A DNA stretch of 64,000 nt from Shewanella sp. CG12_big_fil_rev_8_21_14_0_65_47_15 (GTDB taxonomy: Bacteria > Pseudomonadota > Gammaproteobacteria > Enterobacterales > Shewanellaceae), in contig NZ_PFGL01000012.1 in assembly GCF_002783505.1 (NCBI RefSeq), positions 57,366 to 121,365 of the forward strand, read 5' to 3'. Of this stretch, positions 47,613-56,195 are shown piece after piece; the first letter of the stretch is position 1; each line of letters begins with the position of its first letter. The position numbers were made by a program, and so were the translations under genes. The notes under the pieces were generated by a model. That model was not told where the DNA came from, ran no database searches, and worked only from the letters and a program-made list of their open reading frames with translations.

Positions 47613-48437
47613 ATGCGTGTAGGGACTCAAGCAATTATAAAAATGCCCCAATTATTTTATTTACCCCGGTCATTTTTGCTTGGTGTTATTCTGTTATTCC
47701 TGTTGACGGGTTCCCCCCTTACCTCTGCCCAAGAAAGTCTCCCCCTCGCTAGCACAGTTCCCCAACAGGCGATCACTCTGGCGGCGGAGGATAGCTGGCC
47801 TCCCTTCGCTAATCAGTACGGGCAAGGTATTTCCCACCGTTTAATCCAAGCCGCCTTTAAACAGTCGCATATTGAAGTGAATAGCTTAGTCGTGCCCTAT
47901 TCCCGTGCATTAATGATGGCGGAAAAAGGCACTGTAGACGGTGTTTTTAATGTGACACGCGAGGCGAGTACTGAGCAGCGTTTTGTGTTTGGTACGACGC
48001 CCTTATTTATTGCTACAGCCTCTTTTTACCATAAAAAAGAACAGACTATAAAAGCGGGTAATAAATGGGAGCTGCCTAAGGGCACAGTCGTTGGGGTGAT
48101 AAAAAGCTACGAGTATGGCGATGAGTTCCCCCTATTAGTCAAACAAAGGCAGCTCAACCTAGTACAAGTCGCCACACAACAGCAGTTAATTAATTTATTG
48201 CTGATAGGACGCATAGATACCGCATTAATGTTCGACCTCGTCGCTAAAGAAAATTTACAGAAGATGGGGGTGAACGATGAAGTCGTTCCCGCCTTTAGCA
48301 ATCACAGCAGCAATATTTACCTCGCGTTTTCCAAGGCAAATCCCAAATCAGTTCTGCTCGCTCAGGCACTGGATAAAGGATTATTGCAACTCAAAAGTGA
48401 TGGGCAATACCAAAAACTCTTCGCCACTGGGCAGTAA
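47613..48437 (+). CDS. Periplasmic solute-binding-like protein (SBP_bac_3 type)
   Basis: The 274-residue product has a signal peptide (LLGVILLFLLTGSPLTSA, about 22-39), then a type-3 solute-binding fold: ITLAAEDSWPPFANQYGQG and GTVDGVFNVTREA motifs. It is an orphan with no transporter genes beside it. It resembles the protein at 31326 in architecture but not closely in sequence. The start could be ATG 47643. A role in amino-acid sensing is only inferred. Confidence 0.72.
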   Translation: MRVGTQAIIKMPQLFYLPRSFLLGVILLFLLTGSPLTSAQESLPLASTVPQQAITLAAEDSWPPFANQYGQGISHRLIQAAFKQSHIEVNSLVVPYSRALMMAEKGTVDGVFNVTREASTEQRFVFGTTPLFIATASFYHKKEQTIKAGNKWELPKGTVVGVIKSYEYGDEFPLLVKQRQLNLVQVATQQQLINLLLIGRIDTALMFDLVAKENLQKMGVNDEVVPAFSNHSSNIYLAFSKANPKSVLLAQALDKGLLQLKSDGQYQKLFATGQ

Positions 48438-48474
48438 GATATATACTCAAGCTACTTGAAGGCATATTCGCTAT

Positions 48475-49368
48475 TTAAGACTGTTGAGAGCGGATAATCT
48501 CTTGATTTACCCAGTATAAAAGCTGTTTTATCGCCTTAGAAAGAATTTGGTTTTGCCGCACTATATAGCCCAAACTTGTGCTTGGAAATTGCGGCAGAGG
48601 CGTCACCTTAGTCGTCAAGTTAGCCTTAGTGTAAATCGAAAACTCGGGCACAATCGCAACCCCAAATCCGGCTTCAGCCCAATCAATTTGCGCATCAACA
48701 CTGCCCACCTCCATGATCCTGTAACTGGGCAGGTTTAAGGATGGGAGCGCAGGATCCAATAACTCACGGGTACGGGTATCGTGGCCGAGTAAAATCAACG
48801 TTGGTTGCTCGGCAATCGGCGTGTCTGCTGACAATTTAGCCTGCTGCCAAAGTTCAAGATTATCCCCAAGGGCACACCATTTAATTTGCTGTAATTCAGT
48901 AAAATGCAGCGGTTGGCTCTCCTTCTGCGCGATCACAAAGCCTAAATCCGCCTCGGCATTGGTCACTAACTCCGAAGCCTGCGAAGAAGTAGTATTAAGT
49001 AGTGAAAAGTCAATTCCCGGAAACTCCGCTTTAAATAGCTGGAACGGTTGGATCAACAATAACCGCGAAATAATATCACTCGCCGCGATGGTCAAGGTGC
49101 CTTGGCTAAGATCGTTAATGGCATTCAGATCCGCCTGGCAAATTTGCAATTCCATCAGGGTCTTTTGGCTGCTCTCTAACAGACGAAATCCCGCCTGCGT
49201 CAATCGAAAGGGATTACGTTCAATCAACTTCACCCGAGTCGTTTGCTCTAACTGCTTAATGTGTAAACTCACATTAGGCTGTGTCATATGCAATGCCGCC
49301 GCAGCCTTACCAAAATGCTTATGTTCAGCGAGGGCGACAAAGGTTTTTAACCAATGAAGATCGAGCAT
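48475..49368 (-). CDS. LysR-family transcriptional regulator
   Basis: The 297-residue protein has a helix-turn-helix (LKTFVALAEHKHFGKAAAALHMTQPNVSLHIKQLEQ, in shorter motifs) at residues about 6-42 and a LysR effector domain. ATG 49368 has GGGG upstream. It is divergent from the second adenylosuccinate synthetase (141 bases). A perfect TGATA-N11-TATCA in that gap is a likely binding site. The ligand is unknown, so purine control is inferred only from position. Confidence 0.83.
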   Translation of the reverse strand: MLDLHWLKTFVALAEHKHFGKAAAALHMTQPNVSLHIKQLEQTTRVKLIERNPFRLTQAGFRLLESSQKTLMELQICQADLNAINDLSQGTLTIAASDIISRLLLIQPFQLFKAEFPGIDFSLLNTTSSQASELVTNAEADLGFVIAQKESQPLHFTELQQIKWCALGDNLELWQQAKLSADTPIAEQPTLILLGHDTRTRELLDPALPSLNLPSYRIMEVGSVDAQIDWAEAGFGVAIVPEFSIYTKANLTTKVTPLPQFPSTSLGYIVRQNQILSKAIKQLLYWVNQEIIRSQQS

Positions 49369-49410
49369 AGTGCACCCCAAGACAATAAAAATGTATTAAT
49401 TATGGGATAA

Positions 49411-49431
49411 TGATATATGAAATTCTTATCA
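49411..49431. promoter_or_regulatory. LysR-type T-N11-A dyad between LysR gene and purA2
   Basis: TGATA (49411-49415) and TATCA (49427-49431) are an exact inverted repeat with an 11-base spacer, the hallmark of LysR operators. Confidence 0.55.
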
Positions 49432-49509
49432 GCACGATAACTATAATTAATTTCTCTTATTTCTATTGGAGGTCTAGCATAACCGCTTAATCAATGTGGA
49501 GATGATGCT

Positions 49510-50766
49510 ATGCCGTCTATCGTGGTTGTGGGTGCAAATTGGGGTGATGAAGGCAAAGGCCGCATCGTGGATTATTTAGCCGCGGATGCCGCTGCCAGTA
49601 TTCGCTTTCAAGGTGGTAACAACGCAGGCCATACGGTAGTCAACGACTATGGCACCTTTAAATTACACCAATTACCGAGTGGCATTTTCAACCCTAACTG
49701 CATTGCAGTATTGGGCCCAGGCATGGTCATCAGCCCAGAAAAACTCAGCGTTGAAATTGCTGAAGTTGAAGCGACAGGTGTTGAAGTCAAATTATGCATT
49801 TCTGACCGCGCAACTCTGTGCTTACCGCTACATGCATTAGAAGATACCTTAGAAGAACAACGTCTTGGCGATTTAGCCTATGGTTCAACCCGTCAAGGGA
49901 TTGCGCCAGCCTATGGCGATCGCGTGATGAAAAAAGGCATTTTAGTCGGCTGGTTAAACCAACCCGAAGTGCTGCAAGAACGCATTCAATTTATGCTCGA
50001 CTGGAAGTTGCCACAATTAAAGGCTCTTTATCCAAGCTGCGATTTTAATCAAACCGCCGCCGAGATGACCGCATGGTTATTAGAAGTGACTGCGCCTTGG
50101 CGCCCCTTTATTTGTAATGTGACTGAGCCATTAAAAGCATTACAAAAACAAGATGCAAACCTATTGTTTGAAGCACAATTAGGCGCTGGCCGCGACTTAG
50201 TCTACGGCGAATATCCTTATACCACCTCTTCAAACGTGACTGCGGCTTACGCGGGTATCGGCAGTGGTTTACCCGCACTGCGCCCAGAGCGTGTGATTGC
50301 CGTGGCGAAAGCCTTTAGCTCCTCTGTGGGTACGGGCACGTTAGTGACTGCGATGGAAGAGCAAGATGCGTTTCGTGAAAACGCCAACGAGTTTGGTGCA
50401 ACCACGGGTCGTCCACGGGATATGGGTTACTTCGACGCCGTTGCCACCCGTAATGGTGTCGAGCTGCAAGCGGCAACTGAAATTGCCCTGACTAAGATTG
50501 ATTGTCTATCGGGCATGAAAGATCTGAAAATCTGTGTTGCCTATGCTGGTGAGCACACTGAGAACCCCATTTGGCCACAAACCGCCGCATTGAGCCCAGT
50601 GTATGAGCAAATGCCAAGTTGGAGCGAAGATATTACTGGTTGTCGCACCTTCGAAAGCCTGCCCGTGGCCGCGCAGCAATATGTTGAACGTATTGAGGCC
50701 CTAATGGGTGTGCGCGTCAGCATGGTGTCCGTTGGACCCGAGCGTGATCAAATGATCATCCGTTAA
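49510..50766 (+). CDS. purA: Divergent adenylosuccinate synthetase paralogue
   Basis: The 418-residue protein is of the PurA family, which joins IMP and aspartate with GTP. Conserved are GDEGKG (catalytic Asp), NAGHT (catalytic His), GNEFGATTGR, and TKID for guanine. The region FEGAQGTLLDI of normal PurA reads FEAQLGAGRDL here, replacing the IMP-contacting Gln (E. coli Q224) with Leu. It also has GSTRQGIAPAYGDR instead of GTTGRGIGPAYEDK. So catalysis may be kept but nucleotide specificity may differ. The usual housekeeping purA is expected elsewhere; calling this a second copy is inference. A LysR gene is divergent. Confidence 0.82.
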   Translation: MPSIVVVGANWGDEGKGRIVDYLAADAAASIRFQGGNNAGHTVVNDYGTFKLHQLPSGIFNPNCIAVLGPGMVISPEKLSVEIAEVEATGVEVKLCISDRATLCLPLHALEDTLEEQRLGDLAYGSTRQGIAPAYGDRVMKKGILVGWLNQPEVLQERIQFMLDWKLPQLKALYPSCDFNQTAAEMTAWLLEVTAPWRPFICNVTEPLKALQKQDANLLFEAQLGAGRDLVYGEYPYTTSSNVTAAYAGIGSGLPALRPERVIAVAKAFSSSVGTGTLVTAMEEQDAFRENANEFGATTGRPRDMGYFDAVATRNGVELQAATEIALTKIDCLSGMKDLKICVAYAGEHTENPIWPQTAALSPVYEQMPSWSEDITGCRTFESLPVAAQQYVERIEALMGVRVSMVSVGPERDQMIIR

Positions 50767-50783
50767 CGCATCGATTACCCTAC

Positions 50784-50820
50784 AAAAAAGCCATATTCGC
50801 TAAAACGAATATGGCTTTTT
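50784..50820 (+). terminator. Intrinsic terminator after the purA-like gene
   Basis: AGCCATATTCG/CGAATATGGCT with flanking A- and T-runs gives a strong stem and U-tail; it could also act in reverse. Confidence 0.85.
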
Positions 50821-50942
50821 ACTTTGTGCTGTCGATGCAATTTCCCCCCAATATGCAGGATTTAGCCTGCATATTGGGTTTTGTTTAGCCCCATAAACCG
50901 CTAGACTGCGCTCAAACAAAACCAGTCCATATCGAAAACACC

Positions 50943-51368
50943 ATGCCGCAATTTAGCCCGACTTATGCTTTCCCAGTGCAAATCTACTATGAAGATACCG
51001 ATTTTTCCGGCGTGGTTTATCACCCTAACTTTTTGAAATACTTTGAGCGCGCCCGCGAGCATGTGATTGGTGCCGAGCGTTTAAGTGCCCTGTGGCAACA
51101 AAATCAACTGGGGTTTGCCGTATATCGCAGTGAAATGGTATGCCACGAGGGGGTGGAATTTGCCGATATTATCGATGTGCGCACTAAGTTTTACTTTGAG
51201 AGTAAGTACCGGACTGTGTGGCAACAGGAAATTTGGCGACCACAGGGCAAAAAACCTGCCGTCACAGCCACTATCGAAATGGTGTGTATGAATCAAGCCC
51301 GCCAGCTAGCCCCAATGCCTGCAGAGTTAATTGCTGTCCTCAGTAGCGGATTTGAACTGAACCAATAA
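50943..51368 (+). CDS. YbgC-family acyl-CoA thioesterase (hotdog fold)
   Basis: The 141-residue protein has the YYEDTDFSGVVYHPNFLKYFERARE motif near residues 15-40, with the catalytic Asp at D18. It is a single hotdog domain hydrolysing short-chain acyl-CoA or acyl-ACP. The usual ybgC sits beside tol-pal genes; none is here, so it is a separate paralogue. Its gene is convergent with the EAL-protein gene, 14 bases apart. Confidence 0.85.
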   Translation: MPQFSPTYAFPVQIYYEDTDFSGVVYHPNFLKYFERAREHVIGAERLSALWQQNQLGFAVYRSEMVCHEGVEFADIIDVRTKFYFESKYRTVWQQEIWRPQGKKPAVTATIEMVCMNQARQLAPMPAELIAVLSSGFELNQ

Positions 51369-51382
51369 GCATCCAAGTAAAT

Positions 51383-52879
51383 CTAAAAACGCGGCTGTAA
51401 CTGAGCCCAGTTCATTTCCAGTTCTGCGGCTCTCATGGGTTTAGCGTAATGCATCCCCTGCAGAGTATCTGCGCCCATTTCCACTAAAATATCACGTATT
51501 TCAGGGGTTTCTACACCTTCGACAGTCACATCATACCCGAGCTTTTTCGCTATATTGATACTAGCCTCGAGAATGTATTCCGCCGATTTATTCTGCTCAA
51601 GATCCCTTAAAAAAGCCTTATCAATTTTGACCTCATTGGCGGGCAAATGTTTTAAATACGCGAGGGACGAATGGCCAGTGCCAAAGTCATCGATAGCGAG
51701 TTTAATCCCCAGCTTGCGAATTTCCTCTAAGGTTTCCACTGCCTTATTAAGATCCGCCATCAAGGCACTTTCGGTGATTTCGATCATTAAACATTCTGGG
51801 GGCAATTGATAATGGGCAAGACGCGCCGCCAACTCCTGGGGCAAGGTTTCACTGTCAAGATCCCGTGTCGATAGATTGATCGCAACACAAAGCCTCATCC
51901 CCATGGCCCGCCATTCTACCTGCTGAGCTAACACCTGCTCCAACGCCCAGCGGCTCACTAAATCAATCATGCCTGCGTATTCGGCCAAGGGAATAAACTC
52001 ACTAGGGGAAATGAATCCCAAGGTTTCGTGATCCCAGCGTATTAATGCTTCAACTTGGGTGCACTGCCCCGTCTTTACATCCTGCTTAGGCTGATACACC
52101 ATATACAAGTGATTACGCTGTAAGCCTTTGGGTAAGCTGTCAATAATCTGTAGTTCCCGCAGTTGCCTAATATCATCATTCTCACTGTAATAGGCGATGG
52201 CACTGCGTGTCACGCGCGCTTTGTTAAGGGCAAGATCGAGCCTGCGTAGCATATTGCTGGTATCGGCATGGTGCTGCTCTAACTGTACGCACCCCACCTG
52301 AACTCGCACACTCACGGGTGTGTCTTTTATCCTAAAGGGCACCTGTAGGCGACCACGTAGCTGCAATAATTGTTCTTCCGATAAGCTCTGCTCATAGTAC
52401 AGAAAAAACTCATCGCCATTTAAACGCGCAATGAGTCTAGGGGCGACATTGAGGTTGGTTAACCGTTCGGCAAATTGCTTGAGCAAGATATCACCAAACA
52501 CAAAGCCGAAAAGATCATTGACGTAGCGAAACCGATAGATGTCGAGCAACACCATAGTACCTTGGGTGAGCGGCATCATTGAGGCTAAGGTGCGTTTCAG
52601 CCCGAGGCGGTTGCTCAGCCCCGTCAGTTTATCCTTACCCGTTCCCGCGGGTAAGACGGCTAACATCTCGTTTAATGAGTGATAGAGAGGAGCAAACTCC
52701 TGCGGGACTATGGGGATATTCAGGGGCTGACGTTCAATCTTTTGCTGGTCAAGCTGCGGGCAAAGCTGTACTAAAAATCGTTGTTGTTGTCGCAAAGAGC
52801 GATATTTTTCTAACAAAATGTACAGCACACCTATCAAGATGATAAACAGGGCTAACCCAATAAATCCCAACATAATCAT
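51383..52879 (-). CDS. Membrane GGDEF/EAL protein, probable c-di-GMP phosphodiesterase
   Basis: The 498-residue protein has one N-terminal transmembrane helix (LGFIGLALFIILIGVLYIL), then a GGDEF domain with a degenerate NGDEF (ARLNGDEFFLYY) and an EAL domain. EAL residues are intact: QVEALIRW, NLSTRDL, ITESALM, IDDFGTGHSSL, EVKIDKAF and EGVET. So it probably degrades c-di-GMP, with a GTP-sensing or inactive GGDEF. ATG 52879 or 52873 starts it. It is followed on the same strand by no gene but convergent to ybgC. Confidence 0.85.
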   Translation of the reverse strand: MIMLGFIGLALFIILIGVLYILLEKYRSLRQQQRFLVQLCPQLDQQKIERQPLNIPIVPQEFAPLYHSLNEMLAVLPAGTGKDKLTGLSNRLGLKRTLASMMPLTQGTMVLLDIYRFRYVNDLFGFVFGDILLKQFAERLTNLNVAPRLIARLNGDEFFLYYEQSLSEEQLLQLRGRLQVPFRIKDTPVSVRVQVGCVQLEQHHADTSNMLRRLDLALNKARVTRSAIAYYSENDDIRQLRELQIIDSLPKGLQRNHLYMVYQPKQDVKTGQCTQVEALIRWDHETLGFISPSEFIPLAEYAGMIDLVSRWALEQVLAQQVEWRAMGMRLCVAINLSTRDLDSETLPQELAARLAHYQLPPECLMIEITESALMADLNKAVETLEEIRKLGIKLAIDDFGTGHSSLAYLKHLPANEVKIDKAFLRDLEQNKSAEYILEASINIAKKLGYDVTVEGVETPEIRDILVEMGADTLQGMHYAKPMRAAELEMNWAQLQPRF

Positions 52880-52961
52880 ACCTAGGCCTCAATCTTACCG
52901 CATAAGCTTATTTCCGATGGCGACTCTGCGAGAGTCATCATTTGAGTTCCATTTAGGCCGA

Positions 52962-53804
52962 CTATTGGTAACTTTCTCTAATAGAATGGAATTTATCCAT
53001 AAACTCATCACTGGCTAAATCGCTAGCCGATACAGGCAATCCCCGCTCAACAAATACATCTAGACGCTGCTCTAACTCTGTGCCAGCCCGCAATTCTCCC
53101 GAATAAAATGCCGCGGCGCGGATAAAATCTAAGTAAGTCACTTGCTCGGGCAAATAAGGAAGATCCGCCCAACGCTCGACCACTTCCATCACTTCGGGGG
53201 CAAAATCCCAACTCTTTAATACGGCCCGCCCTAATGGCCCCTGCATTTTACGCACTAACGCACGCAGTTGATCTATGCTAGTAAACAACTCAGGATGCGC
53301 TTCAGCCTCGGTTAATACGGGCAAAGCCCCGATGTTATGTACCAGCCCAGCCAAGGTTAAGGTATCGAAGTTTAACCCACTGCCATGGCGACGCTTATTG
53401 TACATCTGCAATATGGCACAAGCCGCCGCAGTAACATCGATGGAGGTACGCCATACTTCATCCATCACTTCCCATACCATTTCATTGGTGGAAATAAATA
53501 ACTGTTCCATCGCCACTGACGTGGCAATGCTCTTGATCTGAATGAGTCCAATACGTGAAACGGCGCTGTTAATGCTCTCAGCGGGAATACCGCGACTATA
53601 TAAAGCACTGTTGGCAACCTTAATGATCCGAGCAGAAATCGCCGCATCTTGGCCAATCACTTCCGCCACTTGTTTAAGACTGGCTTCGGGGCGTCCCACG
53701 ACTTCCTGCACCCGCATTGCCACTTCGGGTAAGGTTGGCAATACTAAGGCATCATCTTTTAGTTTTTTTAATAAGCCGACTAACAGTAGATGTTCGGTAG
53801 ACAT
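52962..53804 (-). CDS. HDOD-domain signalling protein
   Basis: The 280-residue protein is an HDOD output domain: LPTLPEVAMRVQEVVGRPEASLKQVAEVIGQDAAISARIIKVANSALYSRG, a non-enzymatic HD-like fold, followed by helices. ATG 53804 is chosen for GGAG at six bases. It is upstream of the EAL-protein gene on the same strand (82-base gap), so the two may be co-transcribed. The partner is unknown. Confidence 0.85.
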   Translation of the reverse strand: MSTEHLLLVGLLKKLKDDALVLPTLPEVAMRVQEVVGRPEASLKQVAEVIGQDAAISARIIKVANSALYSRGIPAESINSAVSRIGLIQIKSIATSVAMEQLFISTNEMVWEVMDEVWRTSIDVTAAACAILQMYNKRRHGSGLNFDTLTLAGLVHNIGALPVLTEAEAHPELFTSIDQLRALVRKMQGPLGRAVLKSWDFAPEVMEVVERWADLPYLPEQVTYLDFIRAAAFYSGELRAGTELEQRLDVFVERGLPVSASDLASDEFMDKFHSIRESYQ

Positions 53805-54075
53805 CTTAGCTCCCATCAATCTATCAACATGAACATTGGATAGTTGGAGTATATCAGTTGGCCGTGATAAGAAGGGTAGAAAAAGCAGTAGAGGTTAATA
53901 ATTTGTATGATTGCGTTATCAATTTCGGCCATAGGGCCGTTTTCTCATCTTATATTCGCAAAGTGTGAAGTACCGCTAAAGTTAGCTGCCGCTATTTGCA
54001 TAACCCTACTTTCATTGTGTAAAATCCCGCCCCCGCGCACTGCGCCTTTATAGACCAACTAATTCGAGAGTTATT

Positions 54076-55443
54076 ATGTTTAAACCAGAGCTATTATCTC
54101 CCGCAGGGACGCTGAAAAACATGCGCTACGCCTTTGCCTATGGCGCAGATGCCGTGTATGCCGGTCAGCCGAGATATAGCCTAAGGGTACGTAACAATGA
54201 CTTCAAAATGGAAAACCTTGCCACAGGGATTGAAGAAGCCCATGCGCTCGGTAAAAAGCTGTATGTGGTGAGCAATATCGCGCCCCATAATGCCAAACTT
54301 AAAACCTATATCAAGGACATGGAGCCCGTAGTGGCGATGAAGCCAGACGCACTGATCATGTCCGATCCGGGTTTAATCATGATGGTGCGTGAAGCGTTTC
54401 CCGATCAGGTAGTGCATTTATCCGTACAGGCCAATGCCATCAACTGGGCCTCGGTCAAGTTTTGGCAAACCCAAGGGATCAAGCGCGTGATCCTGTCCCG
54501 CGAACTGTCCTTAGATGAAATCGAAGAAATTCGTCAGCGCTGCCCAGATATTGAACTCGAAGTCTTTGTGCATGGCGCCCTGTGCATGGCTTATTCAGGC
54601 CGTTGTTTACTCTCGGGTTATATCAATAAACGCGATCCAAACCAAGGCACTTGTACTAATGCTTGTCGCTGGAAATACGATGTACACGAAGCGCAGCAAA
54701 ACGACAGCGGCGACATCATTGCCATGCCTAATGCAGTACAAATCGAAACTCCGACGACTTTAGGTGCGGGTGCGCCCACGGATCAAATCTTCCTACTGCA
54801 GGAAGCCAATCGTCCCGGCGAATACATGCCAGCCTTTGAGGATGAGCACGGCACTTATATCATGAACTCTAAGGACTTACGTGCGATTCAACACGTTGAG
54901 CGCCTGACAAAAATGGGCATAGACTCACTTAAAATTGAAGGCCGCACTAAGTCTTTTTATTATGTCGCCCGCACCGCACAGTTGTATCGCCGCGCGATTG
55001 AAGATGCGTCATCGGGTAAAGATTTCGATCGCAGTCTGATGAACCAGCTAGAGGGACTCGCCCACCGTGGTTATACCGAAGGCTTTTTGCGTCGCCATGT
55101 GCATGATGAATATCAAAATTATGACTATGGCTACTCAGTCAGTGACACCCAACAATTTGTGGGTGAACTGACGGGCAAACGCAACCTGGCGGGATTGGCA
55201 GAAATCGAAGTGAAGAATAAGTTTTCCGTTGGCGACAGTGTCGAGCTGATGACGCCGCAGGGTAATATCAGTCTGACGATTGAACAACTCGAAAATCGTA
55301 AGTCAGAAGCGGTTGAAGCGGGCTTAGGTTCGGGGCACACTGTGTATCTACCCGTGCCAAAAGAAGTCGATTTGAGCCACGGTATTTTGCTACGTAACCT
55401 GTCCCAGGGTCAGGATACTCGCAATCCACATGAACTAGGTTAA
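54076..55443 (+). CDS. trhP: tRNA 5-hydroxyuridine synthesis protein TrhP (YegQ)
   Basis: The 455-residue U32-peptidase-family protein makes ho5U at the wobble position of tRNA, precursor of cmo5U, along with TrhO. It begins KPELLSPAGTLKNMRYAFAYGADAVY and has the cysteine cluster HGALCMAYSGRCLLSGY and GTCTNACRW (about residues 175-205), which fits an iron-sulfur site. The next gene is a ferredoxin 3 bases downstream, a suggestive partnership. Length is standard. Confidence 0.92.
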   Translation: MFKPELLSPAGTLKNMRYAFAYGADAVYAGQPRYSLRVRNNDFKMENLATGIEEAHALGKKLYVVSNIAPHNAKLKTYIKDMEPVVAMKPDALIMSDPGLIMMVREAFPDQVVHLSVQANAINWASVKFWQTQGIKRVILSRELSLDEIEEIRQRCPDIELEVFVHGALCMAYSGRCLLSGYINKRDPNQGTCTNACRWKYDVHEAQQNDSGDIIAMPNAVQIETPTTLGAGAPTDQIFLLQEANRPGEYMPAFEDEHGTYIMNSKDLRAIQHVERLTKMGIDSLKIEGRTKSFYYVARTAQLYRRAIEDASSGKDFDRSLMNQLEGLAHRGYTEGFLRRHVHDEYQNYDYGYSVSDTQQFVGELTGKRNLAGLAEIEVKNKFSVGDSVELMTPQGNISLTIEQLENRKSEAVEAGLGSGHTVYLPVPKEVDLSHGILLRNLSQGQDTRNPHELG

Positions 55444-55446
55444 GGT

Positions 55447-55698
55447 ATGGCATTACTGATCGACGATAGCTGCATCAACTGCGACATGTGTGAGCCTGAG
55501 TGTCCCAATCAGGCGATCACTATGGGCGAGGAGATCTATGAAATCGACCCAGACCGCTGTACCGAGTGCGTGGGTCATTACGACAAACCGACCTGCGTGT
55601 CTGTCTGCCCTATTGATTGCATCGACCCCGATCCAAATCGCGTCGAATCCAACGACGAACTGTTAGTGAAATTTGCCGTGCTAACGCAAAAAGCTTAA
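55447..55698 (+). CDS. yfhL: YfhL-family 4Fe-4S dicluster ferredoxin
   Basis: The 83-residue protein has two cluster motifs: CINCDMCEPECP (residues about 9-20) and CTECVGHYDKPTCVSVCP (about 38-55), the extended second motif typical of YfhL. YfhL has been linked to ho5U synthesis, so its position right after trhP (3-base gap) makes it a likely electron donor. It is probably in the same transcript. No clear intrinsic terminator follows. Confidence 0.9.
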   Translation: MALLIDDSCINCDMCEPECPNQAITMGEEIYEIDPDRCTECVGHYDKPTCVSVCPIDCIDPDPNRVESNDELLVKFAVLTQKA

Positions 55699-56001
55699 TC
55701 ACATCACCGGACCGAGTGGCAATACAGCCTCTCGGTCAAATTCACCCCATACCCGCCTAAAGCGATCACAACACTTGCATATAAACAGTATGCAACACCA
55801 TTTAAGCGCATAAATCCGGGCATTCATTACCAGCTTCATAAAAACACTACTTTAGACTGATTTTGGTTTAGAGCTGTCAGCCAAAAAACTGACCGACGGT
55901 ATTTATTACGTCTTCGCAACCTATAGCTCAAGACATAATGTCGCTTGATAAATCACCATTTTTACAAATGCTGTCACTTTAATGGACTGAGAGTTATTAT
56001 T

Positions 56002-56029
56002 TTGACACTTATTTGTACAGTTCAATAAT
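56002..56029 (+). promoter_or_regulatory. Sigma-70 promoter for the subtilisin gene
   Basis: TTGACA (56002-56007) and AATAAT (56024-56029) are 16 bases apart, about 170 bases before the protease start. TGTAA-N8-TTACA lies at 56061-56078, a possible regulator site but not CRP-spaced. The rest of 55699-56195 is AT-rich with an ACCGAG/CTCGGT hairpin near 55711-55736, and nothing else was recognised. Confidence 0.55.
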
Positions 56030-56195
56030 CATCCCAGTAAAAACTCACTCAAGCCCAAATTGTAAATAAAGTGTTACATTTTAGCTTTATGAATTAGGCA
56101 AGCCTTAAGCATTAAACTGGGCAGGTTGAAAATACCTTCTACATTGGATTATGTCTCGAAGTCCGTGGAGACATAAAAAGAAAATGGAGTTCAAC

